Below, piece by piece: positions 1-10,722 of a DNA stretch of 64,000 nucleotides. The stretch covers positions 8,370,001-8,434,000 of the forward strand of contig CM059622.1 of NCBI GenBank assembly GCA_030435675.1, read 5' to 3'. The DNA is from Steinernema hermaphroditum. Its lineage: Eukaryota; Nematoda; Chromadorea; Rhabditida; Steinernematidae. The notes under the pieces are model-generated. The model was not told the DNA's origin. It did no database searches and worked only from the letters and a program-made list of their open reading frames with translations. Positions within the stretch are counted from its first letter, which is position 1. Each line of letters begins with the position of its first letter. A program made the translations under genes and the position numbers.

Positions 1-5
1 TTTAG

Positions 6-130
6 ACTTTGTCCTGATCACCGGCGTCCATGCCGTCTGGCCTGGAGTTGCCCTCTTTCTCCACAATTTCCTCATCTTCCTTGCTTCGCTCACTTACAAA
101 TTTGGACGCACAGAAGAACTCTGGGGCTAA
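6..130 (+). CDS. C-terminal exon of an unidentified membrane protein (partial)
   Basis: The window opens with TTTAG, a plausible 3' splice site, followed by an open frame that ends at TAA 128-130. The 40 or so encoded residues are strongly hydrophobic with aromatic residues and end in a polar tail ([10 protein letters not shown]). This looks like the last membrane segment and short tail of a membrane protein. The rest of the gene lies outside the window. I do not recognise the family. The call rests on the splice-site-like start, the open frame and the hydrophobic character only. Confidence 0.45.
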
Positions 131-452
131 ATGTTGCCCATCGAACACTACGTTTAAACGACGTTTTTGTGTACATTAACCTATGATGGATGTAAGTACT
201 ATTCCCCAGAATGCTGTATCCCTTCTCACACCATCTAATCATGTAAATCATGTAAATTGATTTGTACGTACTGTCTTGTTCAATGTGATGTGTTTTAAAC
301 TGAATATATGATCAATACAAGTGGGAAGGGAGATGTGACGTTGGCTGTTATCGTGACGTCATTGCATACGTACAAATACTGGATGGGGAGAGTGTGTTCG
401 ATTTGATCGCGTTGTTACAAATGATCGTTTGAAGCCGTCGGATCGAAGAAAC
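131..452. other. intergenic stretch upstream of golgin-84
   Basis: This AT-richer stretch lies between the upstream stop codon and the golgin-84 start. It should hold the 3' UTR of the upstream gene and the golgin-84 promoter and 5' UTR. I see no coding region, repeat or clear core promoter motif. Confidence 0.5.
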
Positions 453-2092
453 ATGTCGTGGATTTCGAATATTTCGAGCATCGCGGACAAAGCAGAAACA
501 CTTCTGAACAGGCTTGACCAGAGCACAGCGGACGCGATAACTAAGGCGCCGAGCAGGAAAGGACTCGTTGAACTGCCTTCTGTCGATCTTACGAGGTTCG
601 TCCTGGTGAGAAAGACTTTAACTTTGAAGTTGTCATTTCAGGGACGAAGATGCGAATTCTGAGCGCAGTTATTCATCGTCGCGTTCGTTGCGGACGGTTT
701 CGACCCAAGGCTCTTCTAGGGATTTGACGACGGCAGCGGAGAGTATCCCCGAAAGCGCCCTTGTATCTGCAATGGAAGTACAAGAAACAGTGCCGTCTGT
801 GACCCGCTCGATCGACGAGAAGTACCAGATTATGGACTTCTCGTGGAATAAGATCCAGGAAGAGAAGCAGGCCTTGAAGGACGAAATTTCTGCACAAAAC
901 AGCCGAATTGGGAAATTGGAAATCAGCAAAAAGGAGGCCGAGGAGGAAGTTAGTTGCTGGGAGGATTCCGTAGTATGCGTGTCCTTTTCCAGCTGAGATC
1001 TATGAAGTCCAGCCTTGCTTTTCACCAGCGGGAATTCGAAGAGTACCGAGCGAAGGCTCAACGCATTCTGCAGTCAAAAGATGACCTCCTGGAGAACCTT
1101 AAAAAAGAGCTTGGCGGAGAAGTTACCGCTAGCGATCGTGAATCGACCTTGGCACTGTCGACTGCTTCGGAAATCAAAACGTACGAACTGCAGCAGGAAA
1201 GGGATATGCTGAAGGAAGACATTCAAAACGCACAGCTTGTTGTTCTAGGTCTTCGTTCGGACATAAAGGTAACGTCAATTGGTCAAGTAGTTAGGCATTT
1301 CAAGAGAATATAGGACATGGAAGAACGAATGAGCGAGGAACGCCGAAAATTCTTTGCTGACAAGAAGGAGCTCTTGGAGAAGTGCCACTTCTGGCAGAAC
1401 GAGGGTAAAAGAAGCGACGAAGAATTGTTGTTCCTGAAGAGCAAGTTCGAGCAGGCCCGCGGCGAATTGAAACGTGAACGCGATTACGTGAACGAGCGAC
1501 TTGTCCAAAAGGAGCAGGAGATCAGGCGGCTCGCCGAGATAGAGCGTTCTAAAAACAGCGACTCCTTCAGCACTGTATCCCCTAGTGATCAGCGGAACTT
1601 AGAGCAGCAGATACGATCACTGGCTGAAAATCTTCTCACGAAGCAGAACATCATCGAACGTCTTCAGTCAGAGAAGCGCGCTCTTATGCTTCAGCTTGAA
1701 AATTCCAACGTACGTTTTCCTCAATTTAGAATGTTAACTAACTTGTTTCAGAAGAAGCAACGCTCCTACGCGGACAGGGACTCCTACGCTATCGACATGG
1801 GTGTTTCCCACCGGTTTCCGGATTCGTCGGACTATCGCGGTCCAACACTGTTTGAGCCACATTCAACCGATTCAGCGACTGTCGCCAACCTCAAGTCAGC
1901 GTACTACGCAATCGACAAAACTGCGTAAGGAGAGCTTCCGAGGGATCGTTTAGCTGCACCACTTTCAGCCAGAAAATCGGAGTGTTCGTGCGGCGATCAC
2001 CACTCTTCCGGCTTTTCCTCATCGTCTACTGCGTCGTCTTTCATTTATGGGTCTTCTTCCTCATCATCACTTACACTCCAGAGATCCACTGA
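453..2092 (+). CDS. golgin-84: golgin-84 (GOLGA5 family) Golgi tethering coiled-coil protein
   Basis: Six exons join in frame: 453-595, 642-948, 993-1268, 1314-1709, 1752-1924, 1969-2092 (472 residues). The N-terminus (MSWISNISSIADKAETLLNR) has the conserved golgin-84 opening: MSW, then a KAE-LLNR-DQ amphipathic segment. The middle is charged coiled coil, with a YRAKAQRILQSKDDLLENL stretch typical of the family. The C-terminus has RRSPLFRLFL followed by one hydrophobic anchor and a short YTPEIH tail, the family's tail-anchored end. Known members sit on cis-Golgi membranes, bind Rab1 and tether vesicles within the Golgi stack. Introns are 41-46 bp. At 472 residues it is shorter than the human protein (about 730), mainly in the N-terminal low-complexity region. 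All exon phases close, so the gene appears intact. Confidence 0.93.
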
Positions 2093-2237
2093 ATGAAAGA
2101 TCTACATCTACTGTGATAATCCATCCAAACAAGCCTTTTATTGTGGGATAATGAGTACTAATCTATTGTATTGGAGTACGGTATATGTAAATATATGTAA
2201 ATGAATGTTTAATGGATTACCAGTTCGAAGCGGGTGG

Positions 2238-2397
2238 GATTACGGCAGTGCTGGGCAAGGGTGGGCCGATATCAAAAAAGGTGGGCTTACCCCCCTAAAA
2301 GGGGGGGGGGGTGGGGGGGGGTAAAGTCCTAGTGAATTTTCATCCTCTACAAGATGCTGCACAATCGACCCACCCTTTGCCCACCCCTGGATTACGG
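2238..2397. mobile_element. 144-bp hAT-type MITE with 8-bp target duplication
   Basis: The element spans 2246-2389, with imperfect inverted ends CAGTGCTGGGCAAGGGTGGG and CAGGGGTGGGCAAAGGGTGG. It is flanked by a perfect 8-bp direct repeat GATTACGG at 2238-2245 and 2390-2397. CAG-starting ends with 8-bp duplications are typical of hAT elements. The interior has a run of about 20 bases that is nearly all G, split by a T (about 2296-2320), which could form a G-quadruplex. It lies about 390 bp upstream of the glass-like start codon. Confidence 0.8.
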
Positions 2398-2776
2398 TAG
2401 GTACGTCGAAATGTCCTAATTGGCGCTTCGGAGCGTTTAAGCGCATCTTGGCTCGTGACCCGAGAAGACGCGCATCGGATGATCGCCTAATTGGCTGTTC
2501 AGTGGCGCCCTTCAACAGGTGTCCCCTTGGGCCTCGAGGTGACGTCGGCGGCGCGTCGAAGTCCCTCGAAGTTAGTGCCTTCGAAGGCGTCATCGGAGCC
2601 CTCGGAAGAGGCTAATTAAGATTTGTTTTGTCCTCCAGGTGATATTAATCTGGGGTCGTCTCCGGAGAAGCGCCGCTTCGGGGGATTAGCGATGCGCCTC
2701 GCGAGCTTAGGAAGCCCCTCCTCTGCGAAGGTGAGTCGCCGGCCGAGGTACGGTACCCTGCCAGTCGCCCCTCACG
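2398..2776. promoter_or_regulatory. upstream region of the glass/che-1-like gene
   Basis: GC-rich sequence between the hAT MITE and the zinc-finger start codon. A CCTCCAG at about 2633-2639 could be a 5' UTR or trans-splice acceptor, but it is 138 bp from the ATG and no upstream exon is evident. I see no TATA box. Promoter or 5' UTR is inferred from position only. Confidence 0.3.
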
Positions 2777-3890
<1,114 letters not shown>

Positions 3891-3954
3891 AGAAGTGCCG
3901 AGACAGCGCTAGTCATACGTATTCACATAGCTTCTGTAAATGAAGGATCCCCTA

Positions 3955-4480
3955 TATATAAAAGGAGAACCAAATAACTCGTGTCGCGGTGGCGAGCGGT
4001 CGGTCCCTCCGGTCGCTCTCTGAGCGTCGGGTTGGTCAGACAGCAAACCCTGTGGCAGTTGTGACTGTTCCGGCTTCCAGAGGGAATTGGGACACCCGGA
4101 AGCCGTAGTCCCACCACCGCTGACAACAAGATGTTTGACGCCAGGAATCCGACGCCCGAAGCTGCGTGAGATGTCATCCGGAAGATCGCCGACGCTGTGA
4201 GGACCAGGGAAGACGCAACTCCCGGACCACGGACCATCAGATGCAAGCTCGGAAGCGTCCGCTGTGCCGCAAACGATATTCCGCTGCCATAGCTGAAGAT
4301 TTGCCGATTCCCAGATGCCCAGTGAAGTGCGCCGTCTACGACCGGTTCGACATCTACGCCGCGCCAGGGATGAAGTCGTCTGTCAGACATCCTCTGTTTG
4401 TCTATTTTCGGTGTCGCGCAAGGCATAATGCCTTTGATTCGCGAAATAAAGTCGTGAAAATAAAGTCGTGAAAGTCGTGA
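3955..4480 (+). repeat. dispersed repeat family A, copy 1
   Basis: This sequence is related in order and content to 21140-21640, 38140-38765 and, reversed, 26560-26656 plus 29331 onward. Shared blocks are a CGGTCGGTCCCTCCGGTCGC-like head, a GGAAGCCGTAGTYCCACC core and a tail with AATAAA and short direct repeats of (A)GTCGTGAAA. The 3' tail of short tandem repeats suggests a non-LTR or SINE-type element. I recognise no encoded protein. Confidence 0.6.
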
Positions 4481-4547
4481 ACCGACGGGTCCGTTGGTCT
4501 GTTTGTGTGTGTGTGTGTTTTTTCGCGCGCACGGGGAAAACACCCAC

Positions 4548-4625
4548 ACAAAATAAGGACCCCGAGGGGAATCGAACCCAACACCGCCCGCTTACAAACA
4601 GAGAACGTTCGCAATGAGCCACACA
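4548..4625 (-). other. tRNA-like module (A and B boxes), minus strand
   Basis: On the minus strand it reads GTCTGTGTGGCTCATTGCGA, an A-box-like start, and about 45 bp on GGGTTCGATTCCCC, a strong B box. The same GTGTGGT-type start recurs in the other tRNA-like modules of this window. No convincing acceptor stem closes, so I treat it as tRNA-derived and not as a functional tRNA. Here I find no CAAGGGA terminus nearby. Confidence 0.55.
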
Positions 4626-4667
4626 GACAATTGAGATGGTAGCGCTCTACTTCTACTATGTCTCTGG

Positions 4668-4803
4668 CAATTCTACGCCCGCAGGGCTATGGTGTCTGGC
4701 TGCCCGCAGGGCTACAGTTTTTTGGCCCCAACTTCAAACCTTTCCATGAGCGCCAATCTTGCCGCCCGCAGGGCTATGGTGTCTTGCGGCCCGCAGGGCT
4801 ACG
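4668..4803 (+). repeat. short imperfect direct repeat, GCCCGCAGGGCTAYGG unit
   Basis: Four copies of a GCCCGCAGGGCTA core, itself a small palindrome, occur within about 130 bp, separated by 14-65 bp. No coding function is evident. From 4804 to 5280 I find no gene. Confidence 0.6.
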
Positions 4804-5282
4804 GGCTAATTGGCTTTTAGTACCTAGAGGGCGCGAATTCGCGCGCAGTCGGGTTTATTCTGCATTCTCCGTTGACCGTAGCGGTTTGAGGTGAATATGA
4901 GCCTAGTTTAACCCCGACCCGAAAATGCATGCCCAAACCATCGTACTTTTTGGGGAAGTGAGCTTTTTCCACTCTCACAGTTTTCAAGGAACCATTCTAC
5001 AACAGTTCTCGTCGACCCTGTAAGTTTCAGGTGGATTAGACGGTAAAAATCTTCTCATTTGTGAACAGGATTCGCTTCAGGACCCCGCCGCGTGCCAGAT
5101 ACCTCATCTTCGTGTACTTTTCAAGTCTTTATGCCTTGTCCTTTGGTGAGCTTGTACGAATGGACTCCCAGATCTTCTCTATGTTGTATCACCCAATTGC
5201 TGCTGTTATTTACGTGCAGTTGTGGATAAATGATTTTGAATTTTTTTTTGATTCCACTGAATTCTCTGTTTCACCTTCTTTC

Positions 5283-5498
5283 TCAGCGCTGGAGTTCTTC
5301 GCTTCGTCGTCCGCTTCGCTCACGGTCCTCGATCTCTCCTGTCTCTTGGAAACCTTGGATGACTCGCCAGACTTGCTCCCAATGCATTTTGAGGGCCTTC
5401 GATATCTCAGGATCCGGCGTTTGCCGCTTTTGGAGGGAGATAATGCCGAGACGGTCTTCTTTTGACACCGTTCTTTGCTGGAATACAGCAAGGAACAA
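5283..5498 (-). pseudogene. Tc1/mariner transposase N-terminal fragment
   Basis: A minus-strand frame encodes a helix-turn-helix like the N-terminus of nematode mariner transposases: SKEDRLGIISLQKRQTPDPE, then EISKALKMHWEQVWRVIQGF and ETGEIEDRERSGR. No catalytic DDE part follows and I found no terminal inverted repeats nearby. It is a truncated relic. A second mariner at 36.65-37.8 kb has the same HTH layout. Confidence 0.6.
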
Positions 5499-5601
5499 GC
5501 AGCGGAGACAGTGATTCTAGGTGAAAATAGGGTGCCAGTCACGAATAAAACAATAAAAAATCGAAAAGTGCTCAAAACTGCTAAAAAATGCGCCCACAAA
5601 A

Positions 5602-6525
5602 GGGACAGGTCTAATTCATGGCCATGACCGAAATGGTCTAATCTATGGCCATGGCCATGTACGTGTGCAAGAAGTTTTGAACGCCGCAATCACTGTTACG
5701 GGCATGGCCATGAACGGTGGTCAAAAGGAACCATGGTCTATGTGACGTAGCATGTGTCTACAAGTGTACAGTGCAGTACAGTGCAAGAATTCTGCAAATG
5801 TGGAACAGACGCTAGAGAGCCAATTAACTTTTTGTGCAACAGGTATTCGCGGAAGCAGAGAGATAGTTTGTTTTGGCCCTGGTACTTGAGCAGGGCAATG
5901 CTGTAAAATTCAGCATTTTTCACGGAATTCACGTACTCCTTTGTGATAACAAAAGGCATCGTGTCGGTAGCGTTAATCCTTGCGATGCTGAGCGATCAAG
6001 CGCATAGCATCAGGAACATAATTAAGGCCGGAGCAGAAACCAGGCTAAATTCGGGACACGCATTCCTGTGATTTATGTGACATATAAGCAGTAATCTCAC
6101 GAACATAGATCGGATATCCGGAAGGACGAAGTGTTCGACATGCAAAAGGAGCCCCAGCGTCACTAGAAACCCTCTAGTTCTAAACCACTAGTTCTCTGTT
6201 CGCATGTTCCACACTTGTTCCACAATTCTTGCACTATGGTTCCCTTTGACCACCGTTCATGGCTATGCCCGTAACGGCGTTCAAAACATCTTGCACACGT
6301 ACATGGCAATAGATTAGACCACATTAGACCATTCAACCAACTAGGTATGCACAGTATTTCCCGACAGCATTTCTACCTAGTTGGTTGAATAGCTATGAAT
6401 TGCTGGCCATGTCCATAGATTACACCACATGTGTGGAAGTGTGGAACATGTGGAACATAGACAACGATTAGACTATGGCCATGGATTAAACCATTTCGGC
6501 CATGGCCATGAATTAGACCTGTCCC
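5602..6525. mobile_element. 924-bp MITE with long GC-rich terminal inverted repeats
   Basis: The ends are inverted copies beginning GGGACAGGTCTAATTCATGG. The arms continue for about 200 bp with repeated CCATGGCCATG-type motifs. Inside (about 6330-6390) is a second hairpin made of two copies of CAACCAACTAGGTA-like sequence in opposite orientation. No transposase is encoded. Flanks share only a weak CAAAA, so the superfamily is not assigned. It ends 22 bp before the Merlin element. Confidence 0.7.
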
Positions 6526-6868
6526 CGCAAAAGTCGTGTCACAGTATGACACTTATTTACTTCCCGATCCGCGCCGCGCTGGTCTGCACCGTCGCGCGCT
6601 AGATTCCCCTGTCAGCGCGTATATGATCTGAATATCTCACAGAAACTTTTATCAGGTCAACAACATTTCAAACGAAAAACGACAACATTTCACAGGATTA
6701 AACCATCGAACGTGGCAACCGGGTACAATTCAGCCACTTGAGTCCAAAAGTGTGCGCTCCGGTAACGGGGTCCACGAAGTTCCGCTCGTGGATTACCGTT
6801 TCATGTGTGTAGCCTTCCGGAAGACGCGTTATCCCATCGTATGCGCGCCAGCCATCAGTGTTGATTAT

Positions 6869-9467
6869 ATACTGTTGATCCATAAAAAATGGCCGATGTT
6901 GTAAACATGTCATAATTTCACGACGTTTACTCCTAGGGCATAACCGATGGGCGCGTTACTGAGTACAGTGAACTCACGCCTTACACCATGATTGGCGGCT
7001 TGTACGTTACATTCCTCTTTGTGTTAGAGGTCCATTCTTTCACGATGGTCATTTTTTTGGCACCTCGAGATAGCGAAATGCGAAGTGATGTATGGACTTC
7101 CTATATTAACATTTGTGTGATGGACGGTGACTGCCTTATATCGCATACATATTTGGGTCCTCCCTACCAAATGCACCTATCGCTGCGCTCGTCGTTTATC
7201 ACAGCATGGGCTAATCTCAAAAAGATGGCCTTTTCGGATCACCATGTTCCGTTAACTATACTGTTTCCAAATGATTAAGTAATATAATAAGGAACGGGGA
7301 CATGCAGAAGATAGCCATCGCTCACAGCTACCATGCCCACATAGTGACTTCACGAGCTCTTTTCTACTTCACGGAAATAAAGTCCAAATGTGAAAAACAT
7401 GACCCTCGGATTACCAAAAAGTCAGACTAACCGAGACCATGTGTTTCCAAATTGACCGTCACAATGTCTCTCCACTTTGAGCTGTGAGACTCCTGTTTGC
7501 TGTTCGTATAGAGCTCTCTTAGCTCTATCTTACTGTCATCTGTACGCATCCGTAAATGAAGACGAATCTTCGTGGGATGCGGCAGCACTGGTGATTATGG
7601 TAGCAGTCGTGATCACTTCAGCTTCGGCTTCGGGTGTGGAGACGATGGGAGCGGCCGTGGTCTTTGATTTCTTCAGACAGACGATGGAGCGATGGTTTCG
7701 ACGATTGCAGTTCGTGCATGTGACCTTTGTTCTGCACTTCTTCGACATGTGTCCTATCTTCAAGCATTTGAAGCAGACGTTCTTCAGTTCCTTCAGACGT
7801 TCCATGCGCTTCTCGGGTGAGAGGTAGGAGCGGCAGTTTTCTGTCTTGTGGGACTTCGGGCCATCCTGATGGAAGATGCATGAATGAGCTTCTTCCGCGT
7901 CTGGAGTGGTCTTCGTTGCCTTCTGGTTCTTGGTGGAGTTCTTCTGGCGACGAGAGTTGTCTGCCTTCTGGATGGACATCGTGGTAACGGCCTGGGCTTC
8001 CGTGTCTTCTTGGGTGATTTCAGCGATGGCGAGGATCTGCTGAAGTGCGCTTCTGAGCTTCGTCATGGTCCAATCTTCTTCATTGATCTGGCGGGCGAAG
8101 ATGTGGTTCTGGAGCCATTTAGGGAGCTTCTTCTCGATGCTGAGACGGAAAGGCATCGCATTGATGTCAAGTGCCATGTTTTCCATCTGCAGAAGTACCG
8201 TTTCCATACGGTCGACGAATCTTCTGGTTTCTGAGACGGATTCTCCATTGCATGACAGGGCGTCGAGTGTGGCGTAGATGTCTCGGGTGATGAGCTGTGG
8301 GTTTCCGAAACGTGTTTGCAGCTTCATCCAGCAGGTCTTGTAGTTTTCTCCAACCAGTTGGAATCCGGCGACGACTTCAGCTGCTGGTCCTTCCAGGGAG
8401 TGCAGGAGGTAGTTGAGCTTCGTGGCGTCGGTCAGGTCTTCGCGGGCGTTGACGGCGGCTTCGAAGGATTGGGAGAAGCGGGGCCAGTCTCGGGGCAATC
8501 CGTTGAACTTCTTCAGATCGTACTTCGGAAGTCGGATTTGCTGCGCGGCGGTGGAGTAGACGCTAGACGGGGATGGCGAGGCACGGGTCGAGGGCACTGT
8601 AGGTGACAAGGTTTCCAACTGCGAAAGTACCTTTTTGGAGTGCTCGATGGTGAAGTCCGGGCCTTCATCTGCTGTCATGTAGGTTGCCATGACTTGATCT
8701 TCGGTGTTTCGGGCTTCGGGGCTCATCACGGCGATCATCGTTCTCCATTCGCGTTCGAGGTGATCGAATTCGGCCAGGGTTGACCGAATGCCTTGGGCGT
8801 GTCGTTGGAGAGACTTACGGAGTTCGGCGGAGGCTTCTCGATCTTCCTGGGCTTCCCGGAGTTTATCGTACTCCGTGTTGACTTCGGCGAGGGTTTGCTT
8901 CAGTCTGTTCAGGTGCCTGGTGAACCGATGCGTCGACATGGTCGGTGGTTCAGGTGATTGGCGGCGAGTCGGGGCCGGCGTGGGAGAGGCACGGCCTTTG
9001 GGGGATCTCGGGGACGGCGGGGACGGTGGGGGCAACTTTGCCTCTTCAGGGGTCGGCCGGCGATCGGTGGAAGAATGCGCAGAGCGGCGATGTTTTCGAC
9101 TTTGCCGATGCACCAATGTTGCTGCCAATGATTTATTCAAAATACATCGGGGTTTTATGTCATTGAAAAGGGGGCGTATTAGACACAATACAGAAGTGGG
9201 AGAGATTCTTACAAAGCTAACAACAATAATGATTAATTGTTACAATATCAGAGAAAGCCACTCAAAATAATGTGAAGAGGTCGAAAATTGGACGAAAAAT
9301 ATTTCTCGGTTTTAAACCCTCGTATTTCACGAGTGAGGAATCTGGATGTTGGCCATAAAGTGGGCTGAAGTTGTACATAAGAGTGATGAATACCTTGACT
9401 GAAATCTTCGTGTTTTGTCTCAGTAAATTATCAAAAAATAATCGGCCATTTTTTATGGATCAACCCA
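6869..9467. mobile_element. 2.6-kb TIR element carrying only a gag-like gene, inside Merlin
   Basis: Near-perfect inverted repeats of about 24 bp (TTGATCCATAAAAAATGGCC at the left, its complement at the right) mark the borders, and Merlin transposase reading resumes just outside both. Flanks TATA and AATA suggest a 4-bp duplication with one change. The interior contains one long frame, a Pao-type gag on the minus strand, plus about 660 bp left and 280 bp right without recognisable coding. TG..CA termini and a short duplication could fit an LTR-derived or Ginger-like mobile unit, but no LTR or integrase is seen. Confidence 0.65.
7536..8939 (-). CDS. Bel/Pao-type Gag with CCHC zinc knuckles, uninterrupted
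   Basis: From ATG at 8939 to the stop at 7536 there are 467 residues without interruption. The order is an N-terminal coiled coil (RLKQTLAEVNTEYDKLREAQ), a Pao retrotransposon peptidase/DUF1759-like Gag core (LPKYDLKKFNGLPRDWPRFS, ATKLNYLLHSLEGPA) and C-terminal zinc knuckles including CFKCLKIGHMSKKC. In complete elements pol follows directly. Here the frame stops and no protease, reverse transcriptase or integrase is present. The frame is open upstream of the ATG to 9188 and could start at a non-AUG codon. An intact gag without pol is unusual. It could be a recent truncation, a trans-mobilised partner or a captured gene. Confidence 0.8.
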   Translation of the reverse strand: MSTHRFTRHLNRLKQTLAEVNTEYDKLREAQEDREASAELRKSLQRHAQGIRSTLAEFDHLEREWRTMIAVMSPEARNTEDQVMATYMTADEGPDFTIEHSKKVLSQLETLSPTVPSTRASPSPSSVYSTAAQQIRLPKYDLKKFNGLPRDWPRFSQSFEAAVNAREDLTDATKLNYLLHSLEGPAAEVVAGFQLVGENYKTCWMKLQTRFGNPQLITRDIYATLDALSCNGESVSETRRFVDRMETVLLQMENMALDINAMPFRLSIEKKLPKWLQNHIFARQINEEDWTMTKLRSALQQILAIAEITQEDTEAQAVTTMSIQKADNSRRQKNSTKNQKATKTTPDAEEAHSCIFHQDGPKSHKTENCRSYLSPEKRMERLKELKNVCFKCLKIGHMSKKCRTKVTCTNCNRRNHRSIVCLKKSKTTAAPIVSTPEAEAEVITTATIITSAAASHEDSSSFTDAYR

Positions 9468-9865
9468 ATAGAACCGGGCACAACGTGCCGCTGTATCAGT
9501 GGAAGCAGCGAGGCGGCATCGCGCAAGTACTTTCCGTTCTGGTCTTTCGGACACTGAACGACAAAAACATTGGGCGTGCCCCTTTCCACGCCACCGAAGA
9601 GCCATACGTTATCGAGGATTAAGCGGCCTAAATGCTTAGGGTGTTGAAAGCAGGACCGATTGTTACTAACCCCTATTGTACTTCCTTTTGGTCATCGCGC
9701 ATTCATCTAGCTCAACGATGGTGCACGGCCCTCCTATCTTTGTGCTGAGACTGTGATAGATGAAAGACTGGGCACAAATATCTCGGAACCACTGGTACCA
9801 CTGCACGACTGTTTTGGAACTAATTTTCGTTTCTTCACCCGCAATCCCTGCATTTCGTGTATCCG

Positions 9866-10275
9866 GAGCAAGACAACTCGCCGCGGGACAACTCGCCGCG
9901 GGACAGCTCGCCGCGGCCAACTCGCCGCGGGACAACTCGCCGCCGGCCAACTCGCCGCGGGGACAACTCACCGCGGAGGACAACTCGCCGCCGACCAACT
10001 CGCCGCAGGGACAACTCGCCGCAGAGGACAACTCGCCGCCGGCCAACTCGCCGCGGGGACCACTCGCCGCGGAGGACAACATAATAGAGGCTCAAAGGGT
10101 GTGCCGACAATGCAGGTCTTAGAGGTAGGCTTAGGTTTACGCTCATGCCTAGATACTTAACGTTGCAGGCGAGCGAAGCGAGCCACGTATTCATTTTGCG
10201 TGTGACTTAACATCCAGGCTTGGCTTAGGCTCCCGAGTTGTCCTCCGCGGCGAGTTGTCCTCCGCGGCGAGTTGT
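9866..10275. repeat. GC-rich minisatellite (ACAACTCGCCGCGG) in opposing orientation
   Basis: About 15 copies of an ACAACTCGCCGCGG-type unit, with SacII-like CCGCGG cores, run from 9866 to 10080. After a 150-bp spacer, inverted copies (GAGTTGTCCTCCGCGGC) occur at 10233-10275. The array would fold into a hairpin. It cuts the Merlin transposase N-terminus. Confidence 0.85.
10155..10230 (+). repeat. dispersed repeat shared with 25695-25775
   Basis: Both places read GCGGGCGAGCGAAGCGAG-like sequence, then TTCATTTTGCGTG and CCAGGCTTGGCTTAGG. The copy here lies in the spacer of the opposing minisatellite. It probably marks another short mobile repeat family. Confidence 0.6.
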
Positions 10276-10722
10276 CATGTACCGGGGACAAGTAGCAGAA
10301 CTGCGCATCAACCCGATCGTAGACAGATATTCGTCAAATTCTTCTTCGTCTTTGCCTTGCCTTTCTTCAATGTGCTGGAGCGAATTCTCGGTCTCGCCGC
10401 GCGGTGATTGATCGCTTTTGTGGAGTTCGAAGAAAATGGACTATACAACCAAACTCTCAGGAAACCGAAGATCTGCATCACGATCGCGTGTCACTCTCTC
10501 TTTGACAAGGTCATGGAACAAGCTCGTCAGGCCAAGGAGTCGACTCAGAAGGTGTGTGTGCTGCAGAGTCGCTTAAACGTCATCTGATTTTAGGATCTGG
10601 CTACGGGAGTCAACGAAAAGCCAACGAAAAGTCGGGAAGTAAAGAGCGCTGTGTGTGGGCGGATCGGAAAGTAAATAAGTGCCCACAGTATTTACCTCGC
10701 ACCCTGTAGTGTAGACGGTTTA

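Larger units (their letters stand above)
6698..9840 (-). pseudogene. Merlin transposase, split into two parts by insertion
   Basis: The N-terminal part (about 9840 down to 9468) encodes KIGGPCTIVELDECAMTKRK, a typical Merlin/IS1016 segment, then a WVFGGVERGT-like stretch and LIQRHVVPG. The C-terminal part (6868 down to 6698) encodes INTDGWRAYDGI and NFVDPVTGAHT, the D-x-W-Y and N-x-V-D motifs of the ISXO2/Merlin DDE fold. The two parts meet exactly at the edges of the nested TIR element. A frameshift follows GAHT and the expected C-terminal helix is missing. The N-terminus is cut by the GC minisatellite. It is not functional. Confidence 0.82.
6540..10691 (-). mobile_element. Merlin DNA transposon, with 8-bp target duplication, disrupted
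   Basis: The element spans 6548-10683. Its ends read GACACTTATTTACTTCCCGA (left) and, as reverse complement, GGCACTTATTTACTTTCCGA (right). It is flanked by perfect CACAGTAT direct repeats at 6540-6547 and 10684-10691. An 8-9-bp duplication and an IS1016-like transposase are defining traits of Merlin. The transposase is on the minus strand, broken by a nested 2.6-kb element (6869-9467) and invaded by a minisatellite (9866-10275). The remaining 10280-10640 holds no protein I recognise. Confidence 0.85.

Noticed and set aside
8788..9270. Plus-strand open frames opposite the gag gene (7477-9270)
   Set aside because: They are antisense shadows of the GC-rich gag and show no domain or splice pattern.
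9371..9622. Plus-strand 83-codon gene
   Set aside because: It is the antisense of the Merlin transposase N-terminal half and spans the nested element border.
9866..10275. CRISPR-like array
   Set aside because: Units are contiguous with no unique spacers, and the sequence is eukaryotic. It is a minisatellite.
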